From Flavobacterium sp. 245 (lineage in GTDB: Bacteria; Bacteroidota; Bacteroidia; Flavobacteriales; Flavobacteriaceae): 64,000 nucleotides of DNA. Location of the stretch: positions 1 to 64,000 of the forward strand of contig NZ_SNXB01000005.1 of assembly GCF_004362055.1 (NCBI RefSeq), written 5' to 3'. How positions within the stretch are numbered: the stretch's first letter is position 1; every line of letters starts with the position of its first letter. The translations under genes and the position numbers were made by a program. Shown in pieces: positions 40,604-49,858 of the stretch. The notes under the pieces are model-generated. The model was not told the origin of the DNA and did not search any database. It saw nothing but the letters and a program-made list of their open reading frames with translations.

Positions 40604-42238
40604 CTATTTTTCGATCTCTCTCATAGAATCCATTTTTTTATGTGCCAAGAAACCTGCCACATCTTCAAAATGTTCTTTAACTCTTTTATTTCCGAATTCA
40701 AAAACCTTAGTTGCTAATCCGTCAAGGAAATCACGATCGTGAGAAACCAAGATCAATGTTCCGTCAAAATCACGCAAAGCATCTTTAATAATGTCTTTCG
40801 TTTTCATATCCAAGTGATTTGAAGGCTCATCCAGAATTAACAAGTTAACCGGCTCCAACAACAATTTAATCATTGCCAAACGCGTTTTTTCTCCACCAGA
40901 AAGCACTTTTACTTTTTTGGTAATATCATCACCTTGAAACATAAATGCTCCAAGAATGTTTTTAATTTGTGTTCTAATATCGCCAACAGCTATATTGTCG
41001 ATAGTTTCAAAAATGGTAGCGTTTTCATCTAATAATGCAGCCTGATTTTGAGCAAAATATCCTATTTGAGAATTATGCCCAATTTCAACACTTCCCGAAT
41101 CAACGCCAATTTCTTTCATGATCGCTTTGATCATTGTTGATTTTCCTTCTCCATTTTTCCCAACAAAAGCAACTTTCTGTCCTCTTTCAATTACGATATT
41201 GGCATCTTTAAAAACTACATGATCGCCATACGATTTAGACATTTCTTTTACAATAACTGGATATTGCCCAGAACGTGGCGCCGGCGGAAATTTTAATCGA
41301 AGTGCCGAAGTATCAACTTCGTCAACTTGAACAATCTCTAATTTTTCCAACATTTTTACACGAGACTGAACAGCATCAGTCTTTGAAAATGTCCCTTTGA
41401 AACGATCAATAAACGCTCTGTTGTCAGCAATCATTTTTTGTTGTTCGTCATAAGCTTTTTGCTGATGAATACGACGGTCTTTTCTTAATTCTAAGTAATG
41501 AGAATATTTTGCTTTATAATCGTAAATTCTTCCCATTGTTACTTCAATAGTTCGGTTTGTAATATTATCAACAAACGCTCTATCGTGCGAAATCACCACA
41601 ACTGCCTTTGCAGAAGTCAGTAAAAACTCTTCCAGCCACTGAATACTTTCAATATCCATATGGTTGGTTGGCTCATCCAGCAAAATCAAATCTGGTTTTC
41701 GCAATAAAATTTTTGCAAGCTCGATACGCATTCTCCATCCTCCAGAAAATTCAGATGTCTGACGGCCAAAATCTTCACGTTCAAAACCTAAACCAATTAA
41801 TATTTTCTCAACTTCAGCTTCGTAATTCACTTCTTCAATAGCATAAAACTTCTCACTCAAGTCAGAAACTCTTTCGATCAATTTCATGTAAGCATCACTT
41901 TCATAATCGGTACGAACGGTTAACTGCTCGTTGATTTCATCAATTTCGGCTTTCATTTTAAAAATCTCACCAAAAGCTTTTGATGCTTCTTCCATCACAG
42001 TCGAACCATCTTTAGTTAATAAATGCTGAGGCAAATAAGCCACAACAGCATCTTTTGGAGTCGAAATACTTCCTGTTGAAGGTTTGTTTTCACCAGCAAT
42101 TATTTTCAAAAGTGTCGATTTTCCCGCACCATTTTTACCCATAAGGGCAATTTTATCATTTTCATTTATAGCAAAAGAAACATCGCTAAAAAGTGTAGTT
42201 CCACCAAACTGAACCGAAATATCGTTAACTGTAATCAT
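40604..42238 (-). CDS. ABC-F family ATPase (EttA/YbiT-like translation factor)
   Basis: A 544-residue soluble protein with two fused ATP-binding cassettes and no membrane segment. Cassette 1: GKNGAGKST (residues about 34-42), FSGGWRMRIELA and LILLDEPTNHMD. The charged linker (about 235-320, RKDRRIHQQKAYDEQQKMIA) is the ABC-F arm that enters the ribosome P/E site. Cassette 2: GKNGEGKST, LSGGEKTRLAM and LLILDEPSNHLD. It most resembles the YbiT group of non-resistance ABC-F factors. Monocistronic with its own terminator. Confidence 0.88.
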   Translation of the reverse strand: MITVNDISVQFGGTTLFSDVSFAINENDKIALMGKNGAGKSTLLKIIAGENKPSTGSISTPKDAVVAYLPQHLLTKDGSTVMEEASKAFGEIFKMKAEIDEINEQLTVRTDYESDAYMKLIERVSDLSEKFYAIEEVNYEAEVEKILIGLGFEREDFGRQTSEFSGGWRMRIELAKILLRKPDLILLDEPTNHMDIESIQWLEEFLLTSAKAVVVISHDRAFVDNITNRTIEVTMGRIYDYKAKYSHYLELRKDRRIHQQKAYDEQQKMIADNRAFIDRFKGTFSKTDAVQSRVKMLEKLEIVQVDEVDTSALRLKFPPAPRSGQYPVIVKEMSKSYGDHVVFKDANIVIERGQKVAFVGKNGEGKSTMIKAIMKEIGVDSGSVEIGHNSQIGYFAQNQAALLDENATIFETIDNIAVGDIRTQIKNILGAFMFQGDDITKKVKVLSGGEKTRLAMIKLLLEPVNLLILDEPSNHLDMKTKDIIKDALRDFDGTLILVSHDRDFLDGLATKVFEFGNKRVKEHFEDVAGFLAHKKMDSMREIEK

Positions 42239-42602
42239 TTGTCTTTGTTAATTTGTTTAATCGGTTAATCGTTTCTTTGACTACCCATTTTTTTCGTGCT
42301 GCAAAGATAGATTAATTAGATAATTTGGCAATTTGTAAATTAGATAATTTTGAGAATGTGACAATTAGATGATTAGAAGACTTTCCATATCTATAAAAAA
42401 CTCATTCTATTGTTAAACTGGACTGAAGTCCAGCCCTACAATACAATAAGTTCCTACGGAACAACAAGAGAGCCTTCGGCTCGAGCTATATTGTAGGGCT
42501 GGACTTCTGTCCAGTTCAACATGTAAAAACAAAACCCGAAAGGTTTTAAAACCTGTCGGGTTTGCAAAAATTATCTAATTTTCAAATTGACTAATTATCT
42601 AA
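42239..42602. repeat. gene-free stretch with a large inverted repeat
   Basis: A 28-bp arm at 42416-42443 (begins AACTGGACTGAAGTCCAGCC) pairs with 42489-42516 with one mismatch. Within each arm lies a smaller palindrome (CTGGACttcagTCCAG type), and between the arms are two further perfect small palindromes, GTTCCTACGGAAC and GAGCCTTCGGCTC. Two TTAGATAATTT-like AT-rich repeats flank it. Only this structure and a terminator-like hairpin (42532-42563) were found in the 364 bases. Confidence 0.88.
42532..42563 (-). terminator. terminator-like hairpin after the GlmU-like gene
   Basis: AAACCCGAAAGGTTT (42532-42546) pairs with AAACCTGTCGGGTTT (42549-42563) with one mismatch. It lies 40 bases below the GlmU-like stop on the minus strand. 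The T-run is moderate. Confidence 0.6.
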
Positions 42603-43778
42603 TCAATCTTTTCTCCATTTTTTAGTTTCTTCAAAAATATGTTCTAAAATCGCCGCTTCGGTTTCGTCGAAATCTATATTTCTTCTTCCCAAAACTAATT
42701 TTGCTGTTTCAAAAGCTTTTTTAGTCACATAAGTGGTGAATCCGGCCGCACCGCCCCAAGAAAAACTTGGAACAAAATTTCTAGGAAATCCAGATCCAAA
42801 AATATTAGCACTTACCCCAACTACAGTTCCAGTATTAAACATGGTATTGATGCCACATTTACTGTGATCCCCCATCATTAAACCGCAAAATTGAAGTCCA
42901 GTTTTTGCAAAACCTTCCGTTTCATAACTCCACAGCTTTACTTCTTCGTAATTATTTTTTAGGTTCGAATTATTTGAATCTGCACCAATATTGCACCATT
43001 CACCTAAAACAGAATCACCTAAAAATCCATCATGCCCTTTATTTGAATTTTGAAATAAAACAGAATTCTTTACCTCTCCTCCAATTCTTGATCCCGGACC
43101 AACCGTTGTAGCGCCATAAACTTTTGCATTCAGTTTTACCTGAGCGTTCTCACACAAAGCAAAAGGTCCGCGAATTACAGTTCCTTCCATAATTTCTGAA
43201 TTCTTTCCTATATATATAGGGCCATTTGAAGCATTTAAAGTAACAAACTCTAGTTTAGCTCCTTCTTCAATAAAAATATTTTCAGGCGCAATTACATTTA
43301 CGCTTTTAGGAATTGGCTGTGATTTTCTGTCTTCTGTCAAAAAAATAAAGTCGGCACGAATAGCGGCATCATTTTTAGAAAAAATATCCCAAGTATGCTC
43401 CACCGTTAAACAGTCTTCATTGTATTGAATAATTTCATAGGTATCGAAATCAACTTCCTCTTGATTTTCAGTAGTAAAAAAAGCGATTACATCCTCACCT
43501 TTAAAAATAGCCTGATTTGTTGTTAAATCAGAAACCAGTTCAGCAAGCTTATCATTTGGCAAATAAGCAGCGTTGATCATAACATTTTCTTCCATCTCAA
43601 CCATTGGGAATTTTTCAGATAAATATTCCTCAGTAATTGTTGTGATAGTTGATCCAAGGCGCATTTCCCATTTTTGACGAATCGTCGTGATTCCTATTAG
43701 AATATCAGCAACAGGCCTTGTAAAAGTAAAGGGTAATAAAGCATTCCGGACGGGACCGTCAAAAAGAATGTAATTCAT
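42603..43778 (-). CDS. GlmU-like sugar nucleotidyltransferase/acyltransferase (alternative bacterial GlmU)
   Basis: A 391-residue protein of the TIGR03991 type: an N-terminal nucleotidyltransferase-like part (about 1-160; ILFDGPVRNALLPFTFTRPV, ADILIGITTIRQKWEMRL) followed by left-handed beta-helix hexapeptide repeats (about 165-360; VIRGPFALCENAQVK, GATTVGPGSRIGGEVKNS, GDSVLGEWCNIGADSN). Such proteins are proposed to replace GlmU in UDP-GlcNAc synthesis in Bacteroidota. The usual nucleotide-binding G-x-G-T-R loop is replaced, so the reaction is inferred from family, not from conserved residues. Confidence 0.82.
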   Translation of the reverse strand: MNYILFDGPVRNALLPFTFTRPVADILIGITTIRQKWEMRLGSTITTITEEYLSEKFPMVEMEENVMINAAYLPNDKLAELVSDLTTNQAIFKGEDVIAFFTTENQEEVDFDTYEIIQYNEDCLTVEHTWDIFSKNDAAIRADFIFLTEDRKSQPIPKSVNVIAPENIFIEEGAKLEFVTLNASNGPIYIGKNSEIMEGTVIRGPFALCENAQVKLNAKVYGATTVGPGSRIGGEVKNSVLFQNSNKGHDGFLGDSVLGEWCNIGADSNNSNLKNNYEEVKLWSYETEGFAKTGLQFCGLMMGDHSKCGINTMFNTGTVVGVSANIFGSGFPRNFVPSFSWGGAAGFTTYVTKKAFETAKLVLGRRNIDFDETEAAILEHIFEETKKWRKD

Positions 43779-43927
43779 ACGATTAATTTAATGTGTTAAA
43801 ATTTGATTTGGTTACCAAGGCCAAAGTTACAAATATTTATGTGTTTCATTAAACGTGAAACTTTTTAATAAAATAAAATACTTCTATTCTTTAACGTGTT
43901 CGCTTCAATAAAAAAATCAAATCCATA

Positions 43928-43958
43928 AAAAAAGCCTCCCAAATTGGAAGGCTTTTAT
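43928..43958 (-). terminator. intrinsic terminator of rpmE2
   Basis: AAAGCCTcCCAA and TTGGAAGGCTTTT pair across a short loop with one mismatch, and on the minus strand a T-run follows. It ends 18 bases from the L31 stop. Confidence 0.8.
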
Positions 43959-43975
43959 ATAATTTAAAACAGCTA

Positions 43976-44230
43976 TTATTTTTTAGCGTGTTTAGCGTAT
44001 TTAGTTTTGAATTTATCAATACGTCCTGCAGTATCGATAAGTTTAGATTTACCAGTATAAAAAGGGTGAGATGTTCTAGAAATCTCCATTTTTACAACTG
44101 GATACTCAACTCCGTCAACTTCAATTGTTTCTTTTGTATCTGCAGTAGATTTAGTGATAAAAACGTCATCATTTGACATGTCTTTAAACGCAACTAATCT
44201 GTAATTTTCTGGGTGAATTCCTTTTTTCAT
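43976..44230 (-). CDS. rpmE2: 50S ribosomal protein L31 type B
   Basis: An 84-residue L31 of the zinc-free (C-) type: [20 protein letters not shown] start, then [20 protein letters not shown] and [15 protein letters not shown]. The CxxC zinc-binding motif of type A L31 is absent; the long middle insert ([13 protein letters not shown]) is characteristic of type B. Terminator and -7 box (TAAATTTG on the minus strand at 44347-44354) flank it. Confidence 0.95.
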
Positions 44231-44346
44231 CTTTCTTTTTATTTATTGTTTTAGAGCATTTTTATTTTGAAGCTTTTTCATGGTTAGAAAAAGGTATAAA
44301 CAACACTACTCTTTTTTGTTTAAAAATTTAATTATTTTTGAGTGTG

Positions 44347-44354
44347 CAAATTTA
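44347..44354 (-). promoter_or_regulatory. -7 promoter box for rpmE2
   Basis: The minus strand reads TAAATTTG, a consensus TAnnTTTG match, about 117 bases before the start at 44230. Confidence 0.4.
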
Positions 44355-44444
44355 CAATTCTTTTTTAATAAACAAATACTTAGCTCACTTTTTTTTAGTT
44401 TATTTCAAAAAGCTTTTTTTATCTCCGATTATATTGGGAATTGC

Positions 44445-44452
44445 TATATTTG
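44445..44452 (+). promoter_or_regulatory. -7 promoter box for the DUF4199/GT2 pair
   Basis: TATATTTG matches TAnnTTTG, 27 bases before the ATG at 44480. The gap from the rpmE2 start to here is AT-rich and contains no other signal. Confidence 0.55.
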
Positions 44453-44479
44453 TGGATTAATTTTAAAACATATAGAAAT

Positions 44480-45010
44480 ATGATCAATGAAGTTATAAAA
44501 AAGAATGGTATTACTTATGGTGTAATGATTGGAATTGCATCGGCATTATTTACCGCTACTATCTATGCGGTTGATTTAAATTTATTCACTGCATGGTGGA
44601 TGGGCATAATTGGAATTGCAATAAGCGTAACTATAAGTATTGTTCTACTTTCTAAAACGAAGAAAGAATTAAAAGGTGTTTTTCCTTTTAAAGATGCTTT
44701 TACCACGTATTTTATAGCTGCCGTAATTGGCGTTTTAATTTCTACAACTTTTAATATTGTTTTATTTAATGTTATTGATCCGGGTGCAAAAGACACTTTG
44801 AATGAAATAATGATTAAATACACTGCAAACATGATGCAGAAATTTGGGGCTCCAGCTTCGTCTATTAATGAAGCAATTAACAAAATGAAAGAAAGCAGCC
44901 CTTACTCAACTTTCGAATTATTAAAAGGATCTGCTTTTGCAATAGTAATCAGTGCGATTTTCGGATTGATCTTTGCTGCATTTTTCAAAAGCAAAACCAC
45001 TCAAGAATAA
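44480..45010 (+). CDS. DUF4199 domain-containing membrane protein
   Basis: A 176-residue protein with four membrane helices (about 9-29, 36-57, 70-92 and 149-168), the DUF4199 layout. ATG at 44480 is chosen over an upstream in-frame start because it follows the -7 box. KGVFPFKDAFTTYFIAAVIG and NEIMIKYTANMMQKFGA are typical. It precedes the GT2 gene by 9 bases; DUF4199 followed by a polyprenol-phosphate glycosyltransferase is a conserved pair in flavobacteria, which hints at a role in the same lipid-linked sugar step. No enzyme motif is seen. Confidence 0.83.
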   Translation: MINEVIKKNGITYGVMIGIASALFTATIYAVDLNLFTAWWMGIIGIAISVTISIVLLSKTKKELKGVFPFKDAFTTYFIAAVIGVLISTTFNIVLFNVIDPGAKDTLNEIMIKYTANMMQKFGAPASSINEAINKMKESSPYSTFELLKGSAFAIVISAIFGLIFAAFFKSKTTQE

Positions 45011-45019
45011 AAAATATAA

Positions 45020-45976
45020 ATGAATTTATCTATACTTATACCGCTTCTAAACGAGGAGGAATCACTAAAAGAACTCTATTCGTGGATTATTAAAGTGATG
45101 CAGTCTAACAATTACTCTTATGAAATCATTTTTGTTGATGATGGAAGTACAGATGATTCTTGGAATATTATTGAAAGTTTTTCTAACGAAAATCCTAACG
45201 TAAAAGGAATTCGTTTTATGAAAAATTTCGGAAAATCACAGGCGCTGCATGCAGGTTTTGCAAAAGCACAAGGCGATGTCATTATAACAATGGATGCCGA
45301 TTTACAAGACAGTCCTGATGAAATTCCAGGTTTATATGAAATGATTACAGCTCAGAAATATGATTTAGTTTCTGGCTGGAAAAAGAAACGTTATGACTCT
45401 GTTGTAGCAAAAAATCTGCCTTCAAAATTATTTAATTGGGCGGCCAGAAAAACTTCGGGCGTTGAATTAAATGATTTTAACTGCGGATTAAAAGCGTATA
45501 AAAATACAGTCGTAAAAAACATTGAAGTATCAGGCGAAATGCACAGATATATTCCGGTTTTGGCAAAAAATGCTGGTTTTAGTAAAATTGGTGAAAAAGT
45601 AGTTATTCACCAAGCTAGAAAATACGGTGAAACCAAATTTGGAATGGAACGGTTTATAAACGGTTTTCTGGATTTGATTACAATTTGGTTTTTGTCTCGA
45701 TTCGGAAAAAGACCAATGCACTTATTTGGCGCAATGGGATCTATTATGTTTATCATCGGATTCTTATCTGCTGGATATATTGGTGTTTCAAAATTACACC
45801 ACATGTACAACGGAATGCGATACAGTTTAGTAACCAGCAATCCGTGGTTTTATATCGCTTTGACTACTATGATTTTAGGAACTCAATTGTTTCTTGCAGG
45901 TTTTCTGGGAGAGATTATTTTGAGAACCAAAAGCAACGAAGCACGTTATAAAGTTTCCCGAGAGGTTAATTTTTAG
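45020..45976 (+). CDS. family 2 glycosyltransferase, polyprenol-phosphate sugar synthase type
   Basis: A 318-residue GT2 enzyme of the DPM1/GtrB/ArnC group that transfers a sugar from a nucleotide donor to a polyprenyl phosphate. The catalytic domain (1-about 220) has SILIPLLNEEESLKEL, FVDDGSTDDSW, TMDADLQDSPDEIP (DxD metal site) and the C-terminal RKYGETKFGMERF. Two membrane helices follow (about 235-258 and 275-300). The likely product is undecaprenyl-phosphate-glucose or -mannose for surface modification; donor unknown. Confidence 0.87.
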   Translation: MNLSILIPLLNEEESLKELYSWIIKVMQSNNYSYEIIFVDDGSTDDSWNIIESFSNENPNVKGIRFMKNFGKSQALHAGFAKAQGDVIITMDADLQDSPDEIPGLYEMITAQKYDLVSGWKKKRYDSVVAKNLPSKLFNWAARKTSGVELNDFNCGLKAYKNTVVKNIEVSGEMHRYIPVLAKNAGFSKIGEKVVIHQARKYGETKFGMERFINGFLDLITIWFLSRFGKRPMHLFGAMGSIMFIIGFLSAGYIGVSKLHHMYNGMRYSLVTSNPWFYIALTTMILGTQLFLAGFLGEIILRTKSNEARYKVSREVNF

Positions 45977-45994
45977 CAGGACATCCTAACTTTG

Positions 45995-46066
45995 ATGAAA
46001 GAAAAAATCTTTTTTTGTCCTCACGACGGACAAAAAAGACCAAAAGGAACAGTGATCACCTCCTGA
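45995..46066 (+). other. possible 23-codon small ORF with hairpin and 16S-tail-like motif
   Basis: A short frame from ATG 45995 reads MKEKIFFCPHDGQKRPKGTV and then ITS and a TGA stop. Its sequence contains a strong hairpin (TCTTTTTTTGTCC pairing with GGACAAAAAAGA, about 46008-46038) and ends in GATCACCTCCT (46054-46064), identical to the last bases of 16S rRNA. A TAACTTTG box ends one base before the ATG, so that box could not drive its translation. It may equally be an untranslated leader of the mutase gene at 46105. Coding status is doubtful. Confidence 0.25.
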
Positions 46067-46104
46067 AAAATATTATTTTTATTTAAACTATAAAAAATAC
46101 ACGA

Positions 46105-47835
46105 ATGATGAATATAGCACCTAATATTTTGAATGCTGTAAACGAATGGTTAACTCCAACATTTGATAAAGAGACACAAGCAGCCGTTAAGGAATTAATG
46201 ACAACATCGCCAAAAGAACTTGAGGAAAGTTTTTACAAAAATCTGGAATTTGGAACCGGAGGAATGCGCGGTGTAATGGGCGTTGGAAACAACAGAATAA
46301 ACAAATATACACTAGGAAAAAACACTCAGGGTTTATCTAACTATTTACATGAAGTTTTCCCAAACGAACCTTTAAAAGTTGTTATTGCTTACGATTGCCG
46401 TCATAATAGTAATACTTTGGCTAAAGTTGTTGCCGATGTTTTTTCTGCAAATGGAATTCAGGTTTATTTGTTTTCAGACTTAAGACCAACTCCCGAATTA
46501 TCTTTTGCATTGAAATATTTAGGATGTCAATGTGGTATTGTTCTTACCGCTTCACACAATCCACCAGAATACAATGGTTACAAAGTGTATTGGCAAGATG
46601 GAGGCCAAATTGTTCCTCCGCAGGATGCTGCAATTATTAATGTAATTGAAAATTTAAGCTACGACAAAATTAAATTTGAAGCTAACGAAAGCCTGATCAA
46701 ATACATCGACACTGATATTGACAAAGCCTTTGTGAAATCATCTATTGAAAACGCAAGTTTTAATACTCCGGCAGAAGCTAAAGACAACTTACAAATTGTA
46801 TTTACTTCGTTGCACGGAACTTCTATAAAATCGGTTCCTGATACTTTATCTCAAGCTGGTTACAAAAATGTCCATATTGTTCCTGAACAGGCGGTTCCAG
46901 ATGGAGATTTTCCAACTGTAAAATCTCCAAATCCCGAAGAGCCTGAAGCTTTGGCTATGGCTGTTGCTTTAGCAGAAAAGACAAACTCTGATATTGTTGT
47001 TGGTACAGATCCTGATTGCGACCGTTTAGGCGTTGCAGTTAGAGATAATCATGGCAAGTTAATTTTGCTTAACGGAAACCAAACGATGGTTTTAATGACT
47101 TCTTTCTTATTGAAGCAATGGAAAAAAGCTGGAAAAATCAACGGAAAACAATTTGTAGGCTCAACAATTGTTTCAACTCCAATGATTATGGAATTGGCAA
47201 CAAGCTATGGCGTTGAATGCAAAGTTGGCTTGACTGGTTTTAAATGGATTGCAAAAATGATCAAAGATTTCCCAGAACTTCAATTTATCGGAGGCGGTGA
47301 AGAAAGCTTTGGTTTTATGGTTGGCGATGCTGTGAGAGATAAAGATGCCGTTGCTGCAACTTTATTAATCTGCGAAGTTGCTGCTCAGGCAAAAGCAGCA
47401 GGAAGTTCTGTTTACAAAGAACTTTTACAGCTTTATGTTGAAAACGGCTTCTATAAAGAATACTTGGTTTCTTTGACTAAAAAAGGAATGGAAGGTTTAG
47501 AAGAAATCAACCAGATGATGATCAACTTGCGCCAGAATCCTTTGAAAGAAATCAATGGACAAAGAGTGATTATGGTAGAAGATTACGACACTTCAATTGC
47601 TTTGAATTTAATAAGCGGTGAAGAATCTACCATGGATATTCCAAAATCTAATGTATTGATTTATTACACTGAAGACGGTTCTAAAATTTGTGCAAGACCA
47701 AGCGGAACTGAACCAAAAATCAAATTCTATATCAGCGTAAATGCTGCAATCGAATCGGTTTCAGAGTTTGAAGAGGCAGAAAAATTCTTAGACGGAAAAA
47801 TACAGAATATCATTGCAGATATGCAATTGAAATAA
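46105..47835 (+). CDS. phosphohexomutase (phosphoglucomutase/phosphomannomutase, phospho-sugar mutase)
   Basis: A 576-residue alpha-D-phosphohexomutase. The active-site phosphoserine motif is TASHNPPEYNGYK (about residues 150-162), the Mg-binding loop GTDPDCDRLG (about 307-316), the sugar-specificity loop GGGEESFGF (about 398-406) and the phosphate-binding loop RPSGTEPKIKFY (about 533-544). Length and motif order fit the PGM2-like bacterial mutases. It interconverts hexose 1- and 6-phosphates feeding nucleotide-sugar and glycogen metabolism. Two ATGs (46105, 46108) are possible starts. Confidence 0.92.
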   Translation: MMNIAPNILNAVNEWLTPTFDKETQAAVKELMTTSPKELEESFYKNLEFGTGGMRGVMGVGNNRINKYTLGKNTQGLSNYLHEVFPNEPLKVVIAYDCRHNSNTLAKVVADVFSANGIQVYLFSDLRPTPELSFALKYLGCQCGIVLTASHNPPEYNGYKVYWQDGGQIVPPQDAAIINVIENLSYDKIKFEANESLIKYIDTDIDKAFVKSSIENASFNTPAEAKDNLQIVFTSLHGTSIKSVPDTLSQAGYKNVHIVPEQAVPDGDFPTVKSPNPEEPEALAMAVALAEKTNSDIVVGTDPDCDRLGVAVRDNHGKLILLNGNQTMVLMTSFLLKQWKKAGKINGKQFVGSTIVSTPMIMELATSYGVECKVGLTGFKWIAKMIKDFPELQFIGGGEESFGFMVGDAVRDKDAVAATLLICEVAAQAKAAGSSVYKELLQLYVENGFYKEYLVSLTKKGMEGLEEINQMMINLRQNPLKEINGQRVIMVEDYDTSIALNLISGEESTMDIPKSNVLIYYTEDGSKICARPSGTEPKIKFYISVNAAIESVSEFEEAEKFLDGKIQNIIADMQLK

Positions 47836-47857
47836 TTAAAATACAAAAACATTTTTC

Positions 47858-47892
47858 AAAAACCCGATAACTTTTTAAGCTATCGGGTTTAA
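47858..47892 (+). terminator. intrinsic terminator of the phosphohexomutase gene
   Basis: AAACCCGATA (47860-47869) pairs perfectly with TATCGGGTTT (47881-47890); the T-run is short, so termination may be leaky into the ABC exporter gene 18 bases on. Confidence 0.7.
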
Positions 47893-47909
47893 TGGTAAAA
47901 AACACCTAA

Positions 47910-49739
47910 ATGAGTAATTTCAAAAAAATAGTTCCTTTTATCTATCCGTATAAAAAATACGCATTCTTAAACATTTTTTTTAATGTTTTGTATGCTCTTT
48001 TCAGTACACTTTCATTCATGGCATTGATTCCGATGCTTCAGGTTTTATTCGGCAAAAGCAAAAAACTTACTGCCATGCCTCCTTATGAAGGAATAGCACA
48101 TATAAAAGAATACGGAGAAAACTATCTAAACTATTACATTACAAAAAATAACGACCCAAATAATCCAGGTTTTATACTTTCTGTAATGGTCGGAATAATC
48201 ATCTCTATTTTCCTATTGAAAAATTTAGCCGATTATCTCGCAATGTTTTTCATTAACTTTTTAAGAAATGGCGTTTTAAAAGATATGCGAAATGCATTAT
48301 ACAAAAAAACATTAGAATTGCCTTTGGCTTTTTATTCTGAAAAAAGAAAAGGCGACGTAATCTCTCGAATTTCAGCAGATGTAAATGAGGTTCAGACTTC
48401 TTTTTTGGCTATTTTGGAACTTATTGTCAAAGAGCCTCTAACAATCCTTTTTACAATAATTGCAATGTTAATTATTAGTGCCAAATTAACACTCTTTGTA
48501 TTTATTTTTATTCCAGTTTCAGGATATCTGATTTCATTAATTGGAAAACAGCTAAAAAAACAATCTTCAAAAGCACAACAGGAACAAGGCGCTTTTTTAT
48601 CTACTATTGAAGAAACAATAGGTGGCTTGAAAGTAGTAAAAGGATATAATGCTGAAAACTACTTCAACACTATTTTTCAAAATTCAACTGAACGCTTTTT
48701 TACTCTGTCAAACAGCATTGGAAACCGCCAAAACTTAGCTTCACCTGCAAGTGAATTTATGGGAATTACTGTAATTGCAATTTTATTATGGTACGGAGGA
48801 CAAATGGTTTTAATTGATAAAACTTTAGAAGGTGCTTCATTTATTGCCTACATGGGATTGGCATATAATATTTTAACACCTGCAAAAGCGATTTCTAAAG
48901 CTTCATACGGAGTAAAAAGAGGAAATGCAGCTGCAGAGCGTGTTCTTGAAATTCTGGAACAGGAAAACCCTATTACTTCAAAAGAAAAAGCAGTCGAAAA
49001 AACTACTTTTGATGACAACATAAATATTCAGCACATTAACTTTAAATATGAAGAAGAAACTGTCTTAAAAGACTTTTCTCTTCAAATTAAAAAAGGTCAA
49101 ACTGTTGCACTTGTTGGTCAGTCTGGAAGTGGAAAAAGTACCATTGCAAACCTTTTAACCCGTTTTTATGATGTTAATGACGGAACAATTTCGATTGATG
49201 ATATTAATATCAAAGACATGAATCTGCAGTCACTTCGCAGCTTAATGGGATTAGTTACTCAAGATAGTATTTTATTTAATGATACTATTAAAGCAAATAT
49301 TTCATTAGGAAAATTAGACGCGACTGATGATGAAATTATCGAAGCTTTGAAAATTGCCAACGCTTACGAGTTCGTAAAAGAACTTCCTAAAGGAATTTAT
49401 ACTAACATTGGTGACAGCGGAAACAAACTTTCGGGCGGACAAAAACAGCGTTTATCTATTGCAAGAGCGGTATTAAAAAATCCTCCAATTATGATTCTGG
49501 ACGAAGCAACATCAGCATTGGATACTGAAAGCGAGAAATTTGTTCAGGTTGCGCTTGAAAATATGATGCAAAACAGAACTTCGATTGTTATTGCACACCG
49601 ACTTTCTACAATTCAAAAAGCCGATGTAATTGTTGTAATGCAAAAAGGAAGAATTGTTGAACAGGGAACTCACGAACAATTAATTGCCTTAAACGGAACT
49701 TATAATAAACTGGTTACTATGCAGTCTTTTGAATCGTAA
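47910..49739 (+). CDS. ABC exporter, fused permease and ATPase (MsbA-like)
   Basis: A 609-residue half-transporter. The membrane domain (about 1-340) has six helices; the nucleotide-binding domain (about 365-605) has Walker A GQSGSGKST, the Q-loop TQDSILFNDT, signature LSGGQKQRLSIARA, Walker B IMILDEATSALD and H-loop AHRLSTIQ. Homodimers of this type flip lipids or lipid-linked cargo (MsbA: lipid A core) or export drugs; the cargo is not readable. It follows the mutase on the same strand. Confidence 0.9.
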   Translation: MSNFKKIVPFIYPYKKYAFLNIFFNVLYALFSTLSFMALIPMLQVLFGKSKKLTAMPPYEGIAHIKEYGENYLNYYITKNNDPNNPGFILSVMVGIIISIFLLKNLADYLAMFFINFLRNGVLKDMRNALYKKTLELPLAFYSEKRKGDVISRISADVNEVQTSFLAILELIVKEPLTILFTIIAMLIISAKLTLFVFIFIPVSGYLISLIGKQLKKQSSKAQQEQGAFLSTIEETIGGLKVVKGYNAENYFNTIFQNSTERFFTLSNSIGNRQNLASPASEFMGITVIAILLWYGGQMVLIDKTLEGASFIAYMGLAYNILTPAKAISKASYGVKRGNAAAERVLEILEQENPITSKEKAVEKTTFDDNINIQHINFKYEEETVLKDFSLQIKKGQTVALVGQSGSGKSTIANLLTRFYDVNDGTISIDDINIKDMNLQSLRSLMGLVTQDSILFNDTIKANISLGKLDATDDEIIEALKIANAYEFVKELPKGIYTNIGDSGNKLSGGQKQRLSIARAVLKNPPIMILDEATSALDTESEKFVQVALENMMQNRTSIVIAHRLSTIQKADVIVVMQKGRIVEQGTHEQLIALNGTYNKLVTMQSFES

Positions 49740-49858
49740 GATTTAAAACAAAGAAAACAAATTAATTCACACAGATTAAGGAACTATTAAAACTCAATTT
49801 AATTTCTTTAATCTGTGTTTATTTTTTAACTTTAGGTAGCTTTTGAAATCCCTAAAAA

